64,000 nt of DNA, from contig NZ_CP134049.1 of the NCBI RefSeq assembly GCF_031582965.1, positions 558,001 through 622,000 of the forward strand, given 5' to 3'. The DNA is from Bacillus sp. NEB1478 (GTDB lineage Bacteria > Bacillota > Bacilli > Bacillales > Fictibacillaceae). Below the pieces are notes generated by a model. That model saw only the letters and a program-made list of their open reading frames with translations, did no database searches and was not told the DNA's origin. Each line of letters starts with the position of its first letter. Position 1 is the first letter of the stretch. A program made the position numbers and the translations under genes. This document shows positions 43,345 to 51,354 of the stretch, piece after piece.

Positions 43345-44406
43345 ATGAATGTGTATCGATATGAAGAAAACCCTCTCGTTACGCCTGCTGACGTAAAACC
43401 GCATCGTGACGATTTTGAAGTAATCGGCGCCTTCAATGCCGGGATCGCCAAATTTGAAGATGAAGTAATCATGCTTTTGCGCGTTGCTGAACGTCCGATC
43501 AGCGATGACCAGAACGTAGTAAAAGCGCCTGTTTATAACCATGAATCCCATGAACTGGAGATTCATGAGTTTAACTTGGACGACGAACAGTACGATTTTT
43601 CCGATCCGCGCGTGATTTGTGAAAAGAAAAATGGCAAAAGCTTTTCTTATTTAACTTCCCTTTCGTATATTCGTCTCGCTCGCAGCAAGGACGGACGCAA
43701 CTTCACGATAGAAGATGAGCCGTTTATTTATCCTTCGAACGAACTTGAGACTTTCGGTATCGAGGATCCGCGGGTTACACAAATGGGTGACACATATTAT
43801 ATTTATTACAGCGCGGTTTCCCCGTCTGGCGTTGGCGAATCGCTCGTTTCGACGAAGGATTTTGTAAACGTGGATCACCATGGGATGATCTTTTGTCCCG
43901 AAAACAAAGATGTGTTAATTTTTCCTGAAAAAATGAACGGAAACTATTATGCGCTTCACCGTCCTGTTCCAAAAAGCACCGGCAGACCGGAAATCTGGAT
44001 CGCTGAATCCACGAATCTCATGCACTGGGGCAATCACAAGCACCTGATCGGATTGCGTGAAGGAATGTGGGATAACGGGAGAATCGGCGGCGGGGCAGTT
44101 CCGATCAAGACAGAAAAAGGCTGGCTGGAGCTGTATCACGGCGCTTCAAAAGAAGACCGCTATTGCATGGGCGCTGTTTTGCTAGATTTAGAGAATCCGT
44201 CAAAAGTGATTGCTAGATCAGAAAAACCAGTACTCGAGCCGGAAGCCGATTATGAAGTAGAAGGATTCTTCGGCAATGTCGTCTTTTCTTGCGGTGTTTT
44301 AGTCGAAGGAGACGTCGTGAAAATGTATTACGGCGTTGCAGACACCTCAATGGCGTGCGCTGAACTCAGTTTACAGGAGATTTTGGACTCATTGACGTAT
44401 TTATAG
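43345..44406 (+). CDS. GH130 phosphorylase, probable beta-1,2-mannobiose phosphorylase type
   Basis: The 353-residue GH130 enzyme opens M-N-V-Y-R-Y-E-E-N-P-L-V-T-P and has G-A-F-N-A-G-I, L-L-R-V-A-E-R-P, F-G-I-E-D-P-R-V-T and Y-Y-G-V-A-D-T. From memory it resembles Listeria Lin0857-like beta-1,2-mannobiose phosphorylases more than the beta-1,4 enzymes. Phosphorolysis gives mannose 1-phosphate and mannose. The start is the ATG at 43345 after AGGGGA; the longer frame from 43207 lies inside the DUF1861 gene and is rejected. The exact linkage needs a tree or assay. Confidence 0.85.
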   Translation: MNVYRYEENPLVTPADVKPHRDDFEVIGAFNAGIAKFEDEVIMLLRVAERPISDDQNVVKAPVYNHESHELEIHEFNLDDEQYDFSDPRVICEKKNGKSFSYLTSLSYIRLARSKDGRNFTIEDEPFIYPSNELETFGIEDPRVTQMGDTYYIYYSAVSPSGVGESLVSTKDFVNVDHHGMIFCPENKDVLIFPEKMNGNYYALHRPVPKSTGRPEIWIAESTNLMHWGNHKHLIGLREGMWDNGRIGGGAVPIKTEKGWLELYHGASKEDRYCMGAVLLDLENPSKVIARSEKPVLEPEADYEVEGFFGNVVFSCGVLVEGDVVKMYYGVADTSMACAELSLQEILDSLTYL

Positions 44407-44416
44407 ATGAAGTAGT

Positions 44417-44446
44417 GGCCAAAACGGAGGTTTTGGCTTCTTTTTT
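44417..44446 (+). terminator. Intrinsic terminator of the GH130 operon
   Basis: GGCCAAAAC pairs with GTTTTGGCT around GGAG, then TTCTTTTTT. Part of the recurring GCCAAAAC terminator group. Confidence 0.92.
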
Positions 44447-44462
44447 GCAGCTTGAATTTCTC

Positions 44463-44535
44463 TATGAGCAAAACAGGGATTATATGAGCAAGACAAGAAT
44501 TCTATGAGCGAAAAAGCTTTTCTATGAGTAAACTT
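44463..44535. repeat. Array of four 20-bp-period repeats
   Basis: TATGAG(C/T) recurs at 44463, 44483, 44503 and 44523 with a variable tail in between. The period is 20, not 21 as in the other arrays of the window. Confidence 0.7.
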
Positions 44536-44608
44536 GTAACAGCGACCGTAAAACAACCAACCTAAAGCAATTAATGATAAAATCCCTTTAACGAAAGGAG
44601 CGACCACC

Positions 44609-45484
44609 ATGATCTTAGGCGCAATTGAAGCAGGAGGCACAAAATTCGTATGCGGAATCGGTAATGAACACGGGGAAATCACCGAAAGAATTACTATTCC
44701 AACTACCACACCTGAAGAAACACTCAGTAACGTCATCGACTTTTTTAAAGAAAAGCCCATCGCCGCACTTGGTGTTGGATCATTTGGTCCGGTTGATCTC
44801 AATCCGGACAGCGCAACATACGGGTTTATCACAAGCACGCCGAAAAAGAACTGGAATTACTATAATCTTGTTGGTGAGCTCAGAAAACATATCAACGTTC
44901 CGATCGGATTCGATACCGATGTAAACGCGGCAGCTCTTGGTGAGATGGAATGGGGAGCGGCGAAAGGCCTTGATAGCTGCCTTTACATGACGGTCGGTAC
45001 GGGAATCGGTGTTGGCGCGATAACGGAAGGCAAGCTCATACACGGAATGCTTCACCCTGAGATGGGACATATCCTCGTTCGCCGTCATGAGGATGATTTG
45101 TTTAACGGAAGCTGTCCTTTTCACGGGGATTGCCTGGAAGGAATGGCAGCAGGGCCGGCAATTGAAGCAAGATGGGGGCAAAAGGGGACGGAATTAGCCA
45201 CGAACCAGAAAGTTTGGGAACTCGAGGCCTATTACCTCGCGCAAGCGCTCGTAAACTATATTTTGGTGCTTTCTCCAAAACGTCTTATTTTAGGCGGAGG
45301 AGTCATGAAACAAGCACACCTTTTCCCGTTAATAAGAGAAAATGTAGTTAATTTATTAAATGGATATATCCAGCATGAGAACATCCTCGAAAATATCGAC
45401 GACTACATTGTACCGCCGGATTTAGGAGATCAAGCAGGATTATGCGGAGCCATAGCACTTGCTAGAAAATATATTAATATATAA
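44609..45484 (+). CDS. ROK-family sugar kinase (fructokinase/mannokinase, GmuE-like)
   Basis: The 291-residue kinase has the phosphate-binding start G-A-I-E-A-G-G-T-K-F, V-G-T-G-I-G-V-G and the ROK zinc motif H-P-E-M-G-H...C-P-F-H-G-D-C-L-E-G. It is close to Bacillus fructokinases such as GmuE, which act on fructose and mannose. Beside the GH130 operon it would phosphorylate the freed mannose to mannose 6-phosphate for ManA. GAAAGGAG precedes the ATG. It lies 203 bases beyond the GH130 gene, after a terminator, so it probably has its own promoter. Confidence 0.9.
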   Translation: MILGAIEAGGTKFVCGIGNEHGEITERITIPTTTPEETLSNVIDFFKEKPIAALGVGSFGPVDLNPDSATYGFITSTPKKNWNYYNLVGELRKHINVPIGFDTDVNAAALGEMEWGAAKGLDSCLYMTVGTGIGVGAITEGKLIHGMLHPEMGHILVRRHEDDLFNGSCPFHGDCLEGMAAGPAIEARWGQKGTELATNQKVWELEAYYLAQALVNYILVLSPKRLILGGGVMKQAHLFPLIRENVVNLLNGYIQHENILENIDDYIVPPDLGDQAGLCGAIALARKYINI

Positions 45485-45608
45485 AGCTGGTAATATTTAG
45501 CTGACTAAATATCAATGTTTCCCATATTTTTTTCAATAATATTATGGTAATATTACAAAGTTGTTACAGTATTGTAATATAACTAATGAGAAAAAAGGGG
45601 AACAAAGA

Positions 45609-46676
45609 ATGATAGCATTTATCGGTCTAATGGGATTTCTTGTATTTTTAATAATGGGTGTGGTTTCACTTTTTAAGAAAAACGGAAATGCGAAGCGAAG
45701 TTTTATTATTAGTTTTGTAGCCTTCGTCTTATTTATCGTAGGTGTTGTAAATTCGGACAGCGATACAGCTTCCAAAACTACTGCAGACGAAAAAAATACA
45801 TATCAAGAAGAAAAGAAAGAGAAAAAAGCAGCAAATAAATCAAAAGAAAAATCAACAGTTGCAGAAGTTAAAGAAGTGATTTCAAAAGGGATAACGGATA
45901 AAAACTTCAAAAAAGAAAAGAAGAAGCTGAACGTTGATCAGCCAAACAGCATTTCGATTGGGAATGGGAATGTAGGGTATGTACTGGAAGCGAAGGATGG
46001 AATTATTGTAGCCAGTACAGACGGAGTTAAAATTATTGAAGTTGTTCAATTTTCAAATATGGATGAAGTGAGCAACTATGAAAAACAAATGCTTGCAAAA
46101 GCTGAAGCAGCTGACAAGGAACAGGCAATAAAAGAACGAGAAGAATCTAAACAAACGGCTACCGGAAAAGGTGATACGGCAACAGATGCGATACCTTTAA
46201 AAGCTGGTTGGGCTATTTTCGATGGATCGCACACTGGCGGTTCAAACTTCGCAGTACAGCTTCAAGATGAAAACGGAAATGATATGGAGTTGCTCGTCAA
46301 CGAAATTGGGAATTATAAAGGTAAAACATTCGCCCAGATTCCGAACGACGGAGATTACTTCTTAAATGTTACAGCAGATGGAACTTGGAACTTTAATATC
46401 TATCAGACCCCACCAGTTGATATACCTGATGCGCCAACTACTTTAACTGGTTCTGGTGATGATGTTGTTTTCTTCAATACGAGTTCTGGAAACCATAAGT
46501 TTACATTCACACACCAAGGTGAAAGCAACTTTGCTGTGTTATTAAATGGTGAAGACCTTCTAGTGAATGAAATCGGAAACTATAATGGTTCAATGAGAAA
46601 TCAGCTAGGAACAGATGGAGCATATGCATTTGTTATTACTGCTGATGGAAAATGGACTGCAAAAATTGAAAAGTAA
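45609..46676 (+). CDS. Membrane-anchored protein with a tandem C-terminal domain duplication
   Basis: The 355-residue product has two membrane segments in the first 45 residues. A lysine/glutamate-rich linker follows, then a small domain near 95-165. Two related beta-rich domains of about 65 residues end the protein (about 205-270 and 285-350). Both contain S-N-F-A-V-x-L, then L-L-V-N-E-I-G-N-Y and a closing T-A-D-G-x-W. The duplicated part is extracellular if the usual topology holds. No family is recognised. The ATG at 45609 follows AAGGGGAA; the longer frame starting at 45561 has no site. Confidence 0.72.
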   Translation: MIAFIGLMGFLVFLIMGVVSLFKKNGNAKRSFIISFVAFVLFIVGVVNSDSDTASKTTADEKNTYQEEKKEKKAANKSKEKSTVAEVKEVISKGITDKNFKKEKKKLNVDQPNSISIGNGNVGYVLEAKDGIIVASTDGVKIIEVVQFSNMDEVSNYEKQMLAKAEAADKEQAIKEREESKQTATGKGDTATDAIPLKAGWAIFDGSHTGGSNFAVQLQDENGNDMELLVNEIGNYKGKTFAQIPNDGDYFLNVTADGTWNFNIYQTPPVDIPDAPTTLTGSGDDVVFFNTSSGNHKFTFTHQGESNFAVLLNGEDLLVNEIGNYNGSMRNQLGTDGAYAFVITADGKWTAKIEK

Positions 46677-46685
46677 GAATATGTA

Positions 46686-46713
46686 AAGACTCATTTTAAA
46701 TGAGTCTTTTTTT
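46686..46713 (+). terminator. Intrinsic terminator
   Basis: GACTCATTT and AAATGAGTC pair almost directly, followed by seven T. The rest of the 46677-47153 gap contains the palindrome at 46743, a short AT-rich stretch and the LacI-type operator at 47092. Confidence 0.9.
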
Positions 46714-46742
46714 AAGTTAATAAACAAAACAAGAGTTCTCAT

Positions 46743-46758
46743 TTAAACAATTGTTTAA
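46743..46758 (+). repeat. 16-bp palindrome TTAAACAATTGTTTAA
   Basis: Exact match to TTAAACAANNGTTTAA inside a perfect 20-bp palindrome (ATTTAAACAATTGTTTAAAT at 46741-46760). Confidence 0.65.
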
Positions 46759-47091
46759 ATTAAAGACTATCGAAGTCATATTTTTTATGTCTTCCTGAAC
46801 TAGAATCCGGAAGGTTAAGAGCATTTAGAAGTTATTTAGCAGAGTGACGGGAGGGAATTTGGAGAAAATTACAGCATTGACGATTTGTGATGCTTGTATT
46901 TAGTAACAGCGCATATCTCTGGTACAAAAACACGAAAAAACCATCCGCATTGCCTTCAGAGCCATCGATCTACCAAAACACCCCTAATTACCTACAAATC
47001 TTTAGTTGTTATCCATTTCCAATAAAATTATAATGATAAATAATTCAACTAATCTAAATTTTACAAAAATACAGTAGACTTCATGCTGATC

Positions 47092-47106
47092 TTCGAAACG
47101 TTTCAC
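47092..47106. promoter_or_regulatory. LacI-type operator upstream of the isomerase/dehydrogenase genes
   Basis: TTCGAAACGTTTCACC contains the GAAACGTTTC core that occurs in the three operators upstream of the LacI gene at 50323. Shared control by that LacI protein is inferred. Confidence 0.55.
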
Positions 47107-47153
47107 CAAAACGACGATTCTTTCGGAAACACAGTAAAGGAGGGACTTTTTTC

Positions 47154-47972
47154 ATGATGATGTTAACAGGCTTTGGAGATGAAGTTTCTTCAGAGCTAGG
47201 AGTACAGCTAGACGTACTGGAAGCAGAGGGCATTAAGCATTTGGATCTTCGCGGTGTGTGGGGTAAGAATGTAATTGAACTAACAGAGCAAGAATGGTCA
47301 ATCATCAAAAAAGAAATCGGCAGAAGAGGTTTTCAAGTCTCCTGCATCGCGTCACCGATCGGAAAAATAGACATTCGTGAGGACTTTTCTTCACAGTTGA
47401 AAGAATTAGATCAAGTAATCAGTCTGGCAAAAGATTTTAACACCCCGTACATTCGCGTTTTTTCTTTTTTTATTCCAAAAGAAGACGATCCTTACATCTA
47501 CAGAGATGAAGTGATCAGCCGGACAAGAGACATGGTGAAGAAGGCAGAACAAGCAAACGTCACCTTGCTTCATGAAAATGAGAAAGGGATATATGGTGAT
47601 GATGCAGAGCGCTGTTTAGACCTTCTAAAAACCGTTGAATCTGCAAACTTCCGGGCTGTTTTTGATATGGCCAATTTTGTTCAATGCGGGGTAAAGCCCT
47701 ATACCGACGCTTATCCCATCCTGCAACCCTATATTGAATATGTGCATATAAAAGATGCGCAATTTAGTAACGGAAAAGTGGTGCCTGCAGGCTATGGAGA
47801 CGGTGAGATTGAAGAATTGATAGGCAAATTGAAAAGCGAAGGTTATGACGGCTTTTTATCATTGGAACATCATTTAGCTCCTGAAGGTGAATTCGCTGGG
47901 TACAATGGGTCACAGCTTTTCCGGCAGGCAGCTCAAGCTTTAAGAAATATCTTATCAAAAGTCCAAGTGTAA
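47154..47972 (+). CDS. TIM-barrel sugar isomerase/epimerase (AP endonuclease 2 superfamily)
   Basis: The 272-residue product has the xylose-isomerase-like barrel layout: D-L-R-G-V-W-G-K-N near the start, H-E-N-E-K-G-I-Y-G-D-D in the middle, F-D-M-A-N-F, Y-V-H-I-K-D-A and H-H at the C-terminal end. H, E and D residues at strand ends would hold a metal. It is first in a run with a Gfo/Idh/MocA dehydrogenase and another isomerase. Its substrate is unknown: a keto-sugar or keto-glycoside is plausible. AAAGGAGGG lies 9 bases before the ATG. Confidence 0.85.
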   Translation: MMMLTGFGDEVSSELGVQLDVLEAEGIKHLDLRGVWGKNVIELTEQEWSIIKKEIGRRGFQVSCIASPIGKIDIREDFSSQLKELDQVISLAKDFNTPYIRVFSFFIPKEDDPYIYRDEVISRTRDMVKKAEQANVTLLHENEKGIYGDDAERCLDLLKTVESANFRAVFDMANFVQCGVKPYTDAYPILQPYIEYVHIKDAQFSNGKVVPAGYGDGEIEELIGKLKSEGYDGFLSLEHHLAPEGEFAGYNGSQLFRQAAQALRNILSKVQV

Positions 47973-47986
47973 GAAGGAGGATGAAA

Positions 47987-49045
47987 ATGACAACAGAGTT
48001 TCGATTTGGCATTATTGGATGTGGCGTGATCAGCCATACTCATGCAGAGGAGATCAGTAAAATTAAGGGAGCGAAGCTGGTAGCTGTAGCCGATGTGGTC
48101 GAAGATTGTGCGAAATCAGTAGCCCAAACCTATGGTGTTGATTGGTATTCGGATTACCTCGAGCTTCTTAAAAGAGATGACATCGATATTGTGAACATCT
48201 TAACGCCCAGCGGCATGCGAGCAGAGGTCGTCATTGAAGCTGCACGGCACGGGAAACACATTATTGCTGAAAAGCCGATCGATGTGACATATGAAAAAGC
48301 AACCTCAATGATTCAAGCATGCAGGGATGCTGGTGTGAAGCTTGCCGTTATCTCGCAGCATCGATTCGATATGTCAACGGTAAAAGTAAAGAAGAGTATT
48401 GAGGAAGGTAAGTTTGGGCGCTTAGTGCTCGGGGAGTGTGCTGTAAATTGGTACCGGACACAAGGGTATTACGACAGTGGCGCTTGGCGGGGAACGTGGG
48501 CGATGGATGGAGGGGGAGCGTTGATGAACCAGTCAATCCATACGATTGACTTGCTTCAATATTTGGTTGGTCCAGTTGACAGCGTTTTTGCTCACACGGC
48601 AACCCTCGCACATGAACGTATTGAAGTAGAAGATGTAGCGGTTTCGACGGTAAAATTCAAAAACGGTGCGCTAGGAACGATTGTCGGTACTACAAGTGCG
48701 TTTCCTGGACTTTCTGCTCGTCTCGAAGTTTTTGGTACAAACGGTTCAGCCGTTATAGAGCACGATAAACTCACTCATTTATTTGTAAAATCGAAGGATC
48801 CAGAAGAACAAATCAACAATTTAGCTGAAAAAGATTTAGACGCACATGATCCATCAACTGTTTTTGGCTATGCACATCGTTTGCAGATCGAAGACATGAT
48901 GCATGCAATACGTGAAGATAGAGAACCTCTTGTAAACGGAGAAGAAGGTTTAAAACCACTCGAGATTATACTGGCTATTTATGAATCTGCTAAAACAGGA
49001 AAAGAAATCAAACTGCCTTATAAAACAGTGGAGGCAAACCGCTAA
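47987..49045 (+). CDS. Gfo/Idh/MocA-family NAD(P)-dependent dehydrogenase
   Basis: The 352-residue oxidoreductase has a Rossmann motif G-I-I-G-C-G-V-I-S at residues 8-16. The family motif A-E-K-P-I-D-V-T-Y-E-K and a C-terminal beta-sheet domain with H-T-I-D-L-L-Q-Y-L follow. Members oxidise sugars at C1 or C3, or inositols. Placement between two TIM-barrel isomerases suggests a combined oxidation/isomerisation or 3-keto-glycoside cleavage route. The ATG at 47987 has GGAGG 6 bases upstream; an ATG 6 bases earlier is too close to it. Confidence 0.88.
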   Translation: MTTEFRFGIIGCGVISHTHAEEISKIKGAKLVAVADVVEDCAKSVAQTYGVDWYSDYLELLKRDDIDIVNILTPSGMRAEVVIEAARHGKHIIAEKPIDVTYEKATSMIQACRDAGVKLAVISQHRFDMSTVKVKKSIEEGKFGRLVLGECAVNWYRTQGYYDSGAWRGTWAMDGGGALMNQSIHTIDLLQYLVGPVDSVFAHTATLAHERIEVEDVAVSTVKFKNGALGTIVGTTSAFPGLSARLEVFGTNGSAVIEHDKLTHLFVKSKDPEEQINNLAEKDLDAHDPSTVFGYAHRLQIEDMMHAIREDREPLVNGEEGLKPLEIILAIYESAKTGKEIKLPYKTVEANR

Positions 49046-49063
49046 ATAAAGGAGAGTTTTAGA

Positions 49064-49816
49064 ATGATAGAAAAGTTTGGAGTACAGCTTTATACACTTC
49101 GTAATGAGATTGAGCAAGATTTGTTCGGCGTTTTAAAAGACCTGAAAAAAATGGGGTGGAGCAGTGTTCAAATATCTGCCCTTCCCCCAAAATATGATCC
49201 TCTTAATGTTGCTCAAACGTTGAATGAATTAGGACTAAAAGCAGCGGGCATGCACGTTTCGATCGATCGAATGGAAAATGACATAGGGAATGTTATTAAG
49301 GAAGCAAGGCTTTATGATACAAGAGATATTGTTTTTCCTTATATGACGGAAGAGATGCGGGCAGTTGAAGGGTATGAGCATGTGAAACAAGTACTTAACC
49401 AAATAGCGAAAAAGCATAAGGATATTCGGGTCAGCTATCATAACCATGATTTTGAATTTAACACGCTCATCAATGGACAATCAGCGCTGGAATATATACT
49501 AGATCCAGCAGAACAGAATCGTGTGTTAGCAGAGATCGATGTGTATTGGATCAAAAAAGCAGGAAAAGATCCATTGTCTTTTATCAGTCAATATGCGAAC
49601 CGGATGCCGATTATTCATTTAAAAGATATGACGAATGATGAGCAAGAGACATTTGCGGCACTTGGGACAGGATCAATAGATTTTAAGCCGATCATCGATT
49701 GGGGAGAAAAATCAGGGATTGAATGGTATATAGTGGAGCAGGATGAGTGTCCAGGGGATCCGTTTGATAGTTTACAAACAAGTTACGAATATATTCAGAG
49801 GTTGTTAGCTAAATAG
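49064..49816 (+). CDS. TIM-barrel sugar isomerase/epimerase, second
   Basis: The 250-residue barrel protein begins F-G-V-Q-L-Y-T-L-R. It shows Y-H-N-H-D-F-E-F in the middle, A-E-I-D-V-Y-W-I-K-K-A-G, I-I-H-L-K-D-M and W-Y-I-V-E-Q-D-E at the end. These are the metal-binding and acid/base positions of IolE/YcjR-like sugar isomerases. It follows the dehydrogenase by 18 bases, preceded by AAAGGAGAG. YcjR-type enzymes act on 3-keto sugars, and a related glucosylglycerate route exists in E. coli; the substrate here is not proven. Confidence 0.85.
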   Translation: MIEKFGVQLYTLRNEIEQDLFGVLKDLKKMGWSSVQISALPPKYDPLNVAQTLNELGLKAAGMHVSIDRMENDIGNVIKEARLYDTRDIVFPYMTEEMRAVEGYEHVKQVLNQIAKKHKDIRVSYHNHDFEFNTLINGQSALEYILDPAEQNRVLAEIDVYWIKKAGKDPLSFISQYANRMPIIHLKDMTNDEQETFAALGTGSIDFKPIIDWGEKSGIEWYIVEQDECPGDPFDSLQTSYEYIQRLLAK

Positions 49817-49824
49817 GCATATGA

Positions 49825-50064
49825 CTTACGAGAGTGGGAATATTGTCTGATTATAGTTGGTGTAAATACCGATTGCATGGTTTAGGCAATCTGAATTGGA
49901 CAAAATTTATGTCTGAGCTGACCGAGATCGGATAAAGAGGCGTCATTAGAGTAGAACATGACGATCCCGTGCGGGAGGAGATCTGGCAAGGACAAAACAA
50001 GGACTTTTATCGTAAAACATATCTGAAAAAAATTTCGGGTGTGGCAAATTCACTTCCTACCTAA
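49825..50064 (+). pseudogene. Remnant of a third TIM-barrel isomerase (C-terminal part)
   Basis: In the frame beginning at 49825 the translation reads D-Y-S-W-C-K-Y-R-L-H-G-L-G-N-L-N-W-T-K-F. An in-frame TAA interrupts it at 49933, then it continues G-V-I-R-V-E-H-D-D-P-V-R-E-E to a stop at 50062-50064. This is the characteristic end of a sugar isomerase/epimerase barrel (Y-R-x-x-G-L-G-x-I-D-W and V-E-H-D-D-P). The N-terminal two thirds are missing, and the fragment lies 8 bases after the intact paralogue. Confidence 0.75.
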
Positions 50065-50119
50065 AATTAAATAGATGTTTTAAAATATCATTATATTTCA
50101 AAATATTCAAAAAGTACTA

Positions 50120-50148
50120 TTGTAACCGTTTACAATAATGCTTATAAT
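50120..50148 (+). promoter_or_regulatory. Promoter of the LacI gene with an overlapping cre box
   Basis: TTGTAA (50120-50125) and TATAAT (50143-50148) are 17 bases apart. TGTAACCGTTTACA at 50121-50134 matches the cre consensus at all 14 positions and covers the -35, so CcpA binding would block transcription. Confidence 0.75.
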
Positions 50149-50152
50149 AACT

Positions 50153-50266
50153 TTATTGAAACGTTTCAATAATTTGTAAAGGTTTTTATTTTTTTCTTGT
50201 TTATTGAAACGTTTCAATGAGAACCAAAATACATTTTTTTACTTATTTATCGAAACGTTTCTACGC
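50153..50266. promoter_or_regulatory. Three LacI-type operators
   Basis: The perfect 20-bp palindrome TTATTGAAACGTTTCAATAA (50153) overlaps the expected transcription start. Near copies follow at 50201 (TTATTGAAACGTTTCAATGA) and 50247 (TTATCGAAACGTTTCTAC). Centres are 48 and 46 bases apart, and a fourth core lies at 47092. The LacI protein encoded next is the probable ligand. Confidence 0.75.
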
Positions 50267-50322
50267 GCGCGCTCGTCCTGTTCCTTTCAACACTTCTGGA
50301 CGTTCCCAAAGGAGGGTGGTAG

Positions 50323-51297
50323 TTGGTCACTTTAAAAGATGTTGCGAAACGCGCCGGTGTCAGCGTCTCAACCGCATCCTACTCAATGAACGGAAGCCCT
50401 CTTATTACGCCCTACACGAAGCAAAAAGTTCTCGATGCGGCGAAGGAGATCGGGTATCGCACGAACGGGCTGGCCAAAAACCTGAAAGAAAACAAAACGA
50501 ACATCATCGGATTGTTTTTGAGCGGTTTTACAGGTCCATTTTTCACCGACATGATGGAGGGCATTCAGGATGTCGTCATTCAAAACGGGTACGAGTTTGT
50601 TGTGTACGCATCAGATGACACGCATCGGCTCCTCGTTGAGCGGTATGTAGATGGCGCAATCATCCTCAATTACCACATGGAAGATGAATTTCTGGAATCA
50701 CTCGCGAACGAGAAACTTCCTTGTGTTGTGCTAGATCGCGAACTTCAGAACGAGCACATCCATCCTGTGCTCTTGCCGAATGAGTTGGGCTCCAAGATGG
50801 CGGTCGATCACCTCATCAAAAAAGGACACCGAACGATCGGCTACATGGCGGGTTCCGAGGAGTCATACGATGGCGAGGCTCGGTTAAAAGGCTTCAAAGA
50901 GGCGCTCGAACAACACGATCTCCAATTTTCATCCGAAAAACACCTGCTACGCGCTGATTTTACCGAGTCGAGCGGATACACCGAGATGCGCGACTACATA
51001 AGCAGCGAGCCACGCCAGATTCCGACAGCATTTATTTGTGCCAACGATGAGATGGCGATGGGGGCGGTCAGAGCCATTCAAGAAATGAATGTAAAGGTGC
51101 CCGGCGATATTGCGATCATCGGATTTGACGATATTTACGTTTCGCAGTATTTCAGCCCTCCACTAACGACGATCAAGGTACCTCGAAAAGAATGGGGAAT
51201 TACTGCTGCACAAACTTTGTTTAAAATGCTCGGTCAGCCTCAGGAATCCGAACCAAATCCGATCCAAGTGGAATGGATGCAGCGGACTTCCGGGTGA
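50323..51297 (+). CDS. LacI-family transcriptional regulator, second
   Basis: The 324-residue regulator has the headpiece V-T-L-K-D-V-A-K-R-A-G-V-S-V-S-T-A-S-Y-S-M-N-G-S. S-T-A-S-Y-S-M-N is the recognition helix, and a sugar-binding domain of the LacI type ends P-L-T-T-I-K-V-P. The TTG start has AAAGGAGGG upstream and no alternative. It is the first gene after the operator array, so it is probably self-regulated, and it controls the importer operon that begins 57 bases downstream and likely the isomerase run as well. Confidence 0.88.
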   Translation: MVTLKDVAKRAGVSVSTASYSMNGSPLITPYTKQKVLDAAKEIGYRTNGLAKNLKENKTNIIGLFLSGFTGPFFTDMMEGIQDVVIQNGYEFVVYASDDTHRLLVERYVDGAIILNYHMEDEFLESLANEKLPCVVLDRELQNEHIHPVLLPNELGSKMAVDHLIKKGHRTIGYMAGSEESYDGEARLKGFKEALEQHDLQFSSEKHLLRADFTESSGYTEMRDYISSEPRQIPTAFICANDEMAMGAVRAIQEMNVKVPGDIAIIGFDDIYVSQYFSPPLTTIKVPRKEWGITAAQTLFKMLGQPQESEPNPIQVEWMQRTSG

Positions 51298-51354
51298 TGA
51301 CTTGAGTTTCATTTTAAAATAAATTTTAAAATTAAGAATTGGGGAGTGATAGCA

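Noticed and set aside
45491..45511. AT-rich hairpin after the ROK kinase gene as a terminator
   Set aside because: ATATTTAG and CTAAATAT pair, but the stem is all A/T apart from one pair and no T run follows directly.
46858..46905. Possible leader peptide (TTG start, 14 codons) before the isomerase genes
   Set aside because: GGGAGGG precedes it, but the frame is very short and about 250 bases from the next gene, with no attenuator hairpin seen.
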